From Lota lota (Eukaryota; Chordata; Actinopteri; Gadiformes; Lotidae): a stretch of 64,000 bases of DNA. Of this stretch, positions 62,691 to 64,000 are shown piece after piece. Both the position numbers and the translations under genes were made by a program. The notes below the pieces were generated by a model. That model was given only the letters and a program-made list of their open reading frames with translations. It searched no databases and had not been told where the DNA came from. Location of the stretch: positions 5,542,001-5,606,000 of the forward strand of contig JACYXH010000216.1 of assembly GCA_026745465.1 (NCBI GenBank). The letters are read 5' to 3'. How positions within the stretch are numbered: the first letter of the stretch is position 1; each line of letters opens with the position of its first letter.

Positions 62691-64000
62691 CGCAAACCAA
62701 ATGGCCCTTAATTTGACATCTACTTAAACCAATCCCCTTTCTGAAAACCAATCTTGTTCCTTGATTGTCTTCCAGAGCCCTATGTCCTGATATCTGACTG
62801 CCATCTGGTAAGTGGGAGGCAAGGAATGACTTCATGGTCACGTCACTTGTTTATTTTCTGCTCTTATAATAATTTTTTTCTTTGTCTTTTTTAGGAACGT
62901 AGAGCAGTCTCAATTCCCACTTTCACGGTAGTGTCATATGGTAAGGATCCGATGTGTGTCTCTCTCTCCTCACTAATTGCTGTCCAGTGAGCAACATTCT
63001 CACTAATGTCTATCTGTCTGGTAGAGACAACACAGTTGTTGAAAATGGCTTGTTTTTCTCCATGTGTTCAAGATTCTAATCGCTGTTTCAGAAAGCCCAC
63101 CATCAACAGGAAGGCAAAGCAACTGAAGTTAAAAGTAATTGTGCTGTACATTTGCTTATGAGACTATGATTTGTGTTTTGTTGTTGTTATGTTTTGTAAA
63201 TTTACCTGCAGAGTGTTTAAAAGTTGTATTCTCAATGTGGGTTGGCATGTCACTGGTGTTTACCAGCTCCAAGTGTTCAACATGCCCTTCTTACATTTAC
63301 GTATTCATCAAAGATGTAGCGAGTGTGGAAAGCGATGTGATGCAGCCGAGGGTTTCACCCGAAAACATGAACAAATAATGAAATACTAACGTGCTTATCT
63401 TAAGAAAGGTATTTAAAATAAGCCCGCCCCTCTCGCTCAGCTGCACCAGTTGATATCCAAGTTGACATCCCTGCCAGCAGTTTAGCACCGCCGACAATAT
63501 GAATCCGTGAAGGATTGGGGAAGATCCCTAAAGTGAGATGCCTCTGTCAACAAAGTCAAAATCCAATCATCCGCTGGGGCCTCCGCTGCAGTACTCCTAG
63601 TACGCCTTTATCTTCAGCTGGGGTTTAAAACTCTTTCTGCCTACTCATTTAAGCTGACCCCCCTCCCGTGGAAGTCATTTAGCTGATGTGCGACGATAAA
63701 CACCTCACGATTGATGACCCGGGACCTTTCTTAACTCTTAACTTTGTTTAATCATTTAATCCCGATGAATACTATAAGCTATTAAGACTCAGGTATTAAA
63801 TATGAAGAATTAAGAAATAGCCTGTGATAACAATAAAAAAAAGATTAATCTAGTTCAGTTTAATCTTTTTTAATCGCATTGGAAGAGTTATTTATTATGC
63901 CATGATGGAGATATGAGTTATCGTTTTCTTTTCTAAAAAAAAAATTACTCGCCGAGAAAATACGTAATTAGGGGAATTTGGTTTCTTCAATTTATCATCA

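Larger units (their letters stand above)
58842..64000. other. First intron of the Kv4 gene (right end of window)
   Basis: No exon is supported here. It contains a C-rich tract (58929-58966), CA-rich blocks (59892-60134 and 62250-62690), AT repeats (60241-60264 and 61840-61920), and single-copy AT-rich stretches. The channel's missing first coding exon is expected to the right of 64000. Confidence 0.65.

Overview
The window is vertebrate nuclear DNA, almost certainly from a teleost fish. Genes are split into many short exons with GT-AG introns, long CA/GT, GA/CT and AT microsatellites are abundant, fish-type tRNA-derived SINE sequences recur, and a teleost multiple-tissue (TMT) opsin, a family absent from placental mammals, is present. 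I cannot settle the species. A clupeiform or other otomorph is only a guess.

Layout: seven protein-coding genes. (1) hbp1, minus, 4834-10662: HMG-box/AXH transcription factor. (2) prkar2b, minus, 14583-20702: RII-beta regulatory subunit of PKA. (3) hsp90b1, minus, 22726-30826: the ER chaperone GRP94, complete from signal peptide to KDEL. (4) nt5dc3, plus, 32047-40902: HAD-family 5'-nucleotidase-domain protein, divergent from hsp90b1. (5) a TMT-type opsin, plus, 43551-46070. (6) an orphan class A GPCR with an approximately 297-residue third intracellular loop, plus, 48444-50472. (7) the 3' part of a Kv4 channel gene, kcnd2-like, minus, 52558-58841, whose large first exon lies beyond the right edge, so 58842-64000 is its first intron.

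The splice models were built by hand from both strands. Exon phases are consistent throughout, and the five genes whose N-terminus is not in doubt give intact reading frames of 401, 793, 570, 359 and 601 codons. From memory of the human map, hbp1-prkar2b (and kcnd2) correspond to human 7q and hsp90b1-nt5dc3 to 12q, so the window spans junctions between ancestral linkage groups. The genes do not form a pathway. The best regulatory evidence is the hsp90b1 promoter, which holds two exact ER-stress response elements.

The rest is repeats: three approximately 335-bp copies of a TA-flanked MITE-like element, a 124-bp fold-back element with perfect 15-bp inverted ends, two families of tRNA-headed SINEs, a degenerate telomere-like block, and many microsatellites, several directly abutting splice sites. 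I found no bacterial-type system, CRISPR array, rRNA gene or intact tRNA gene. The least familiar coding unit is the long-loop GPCR.
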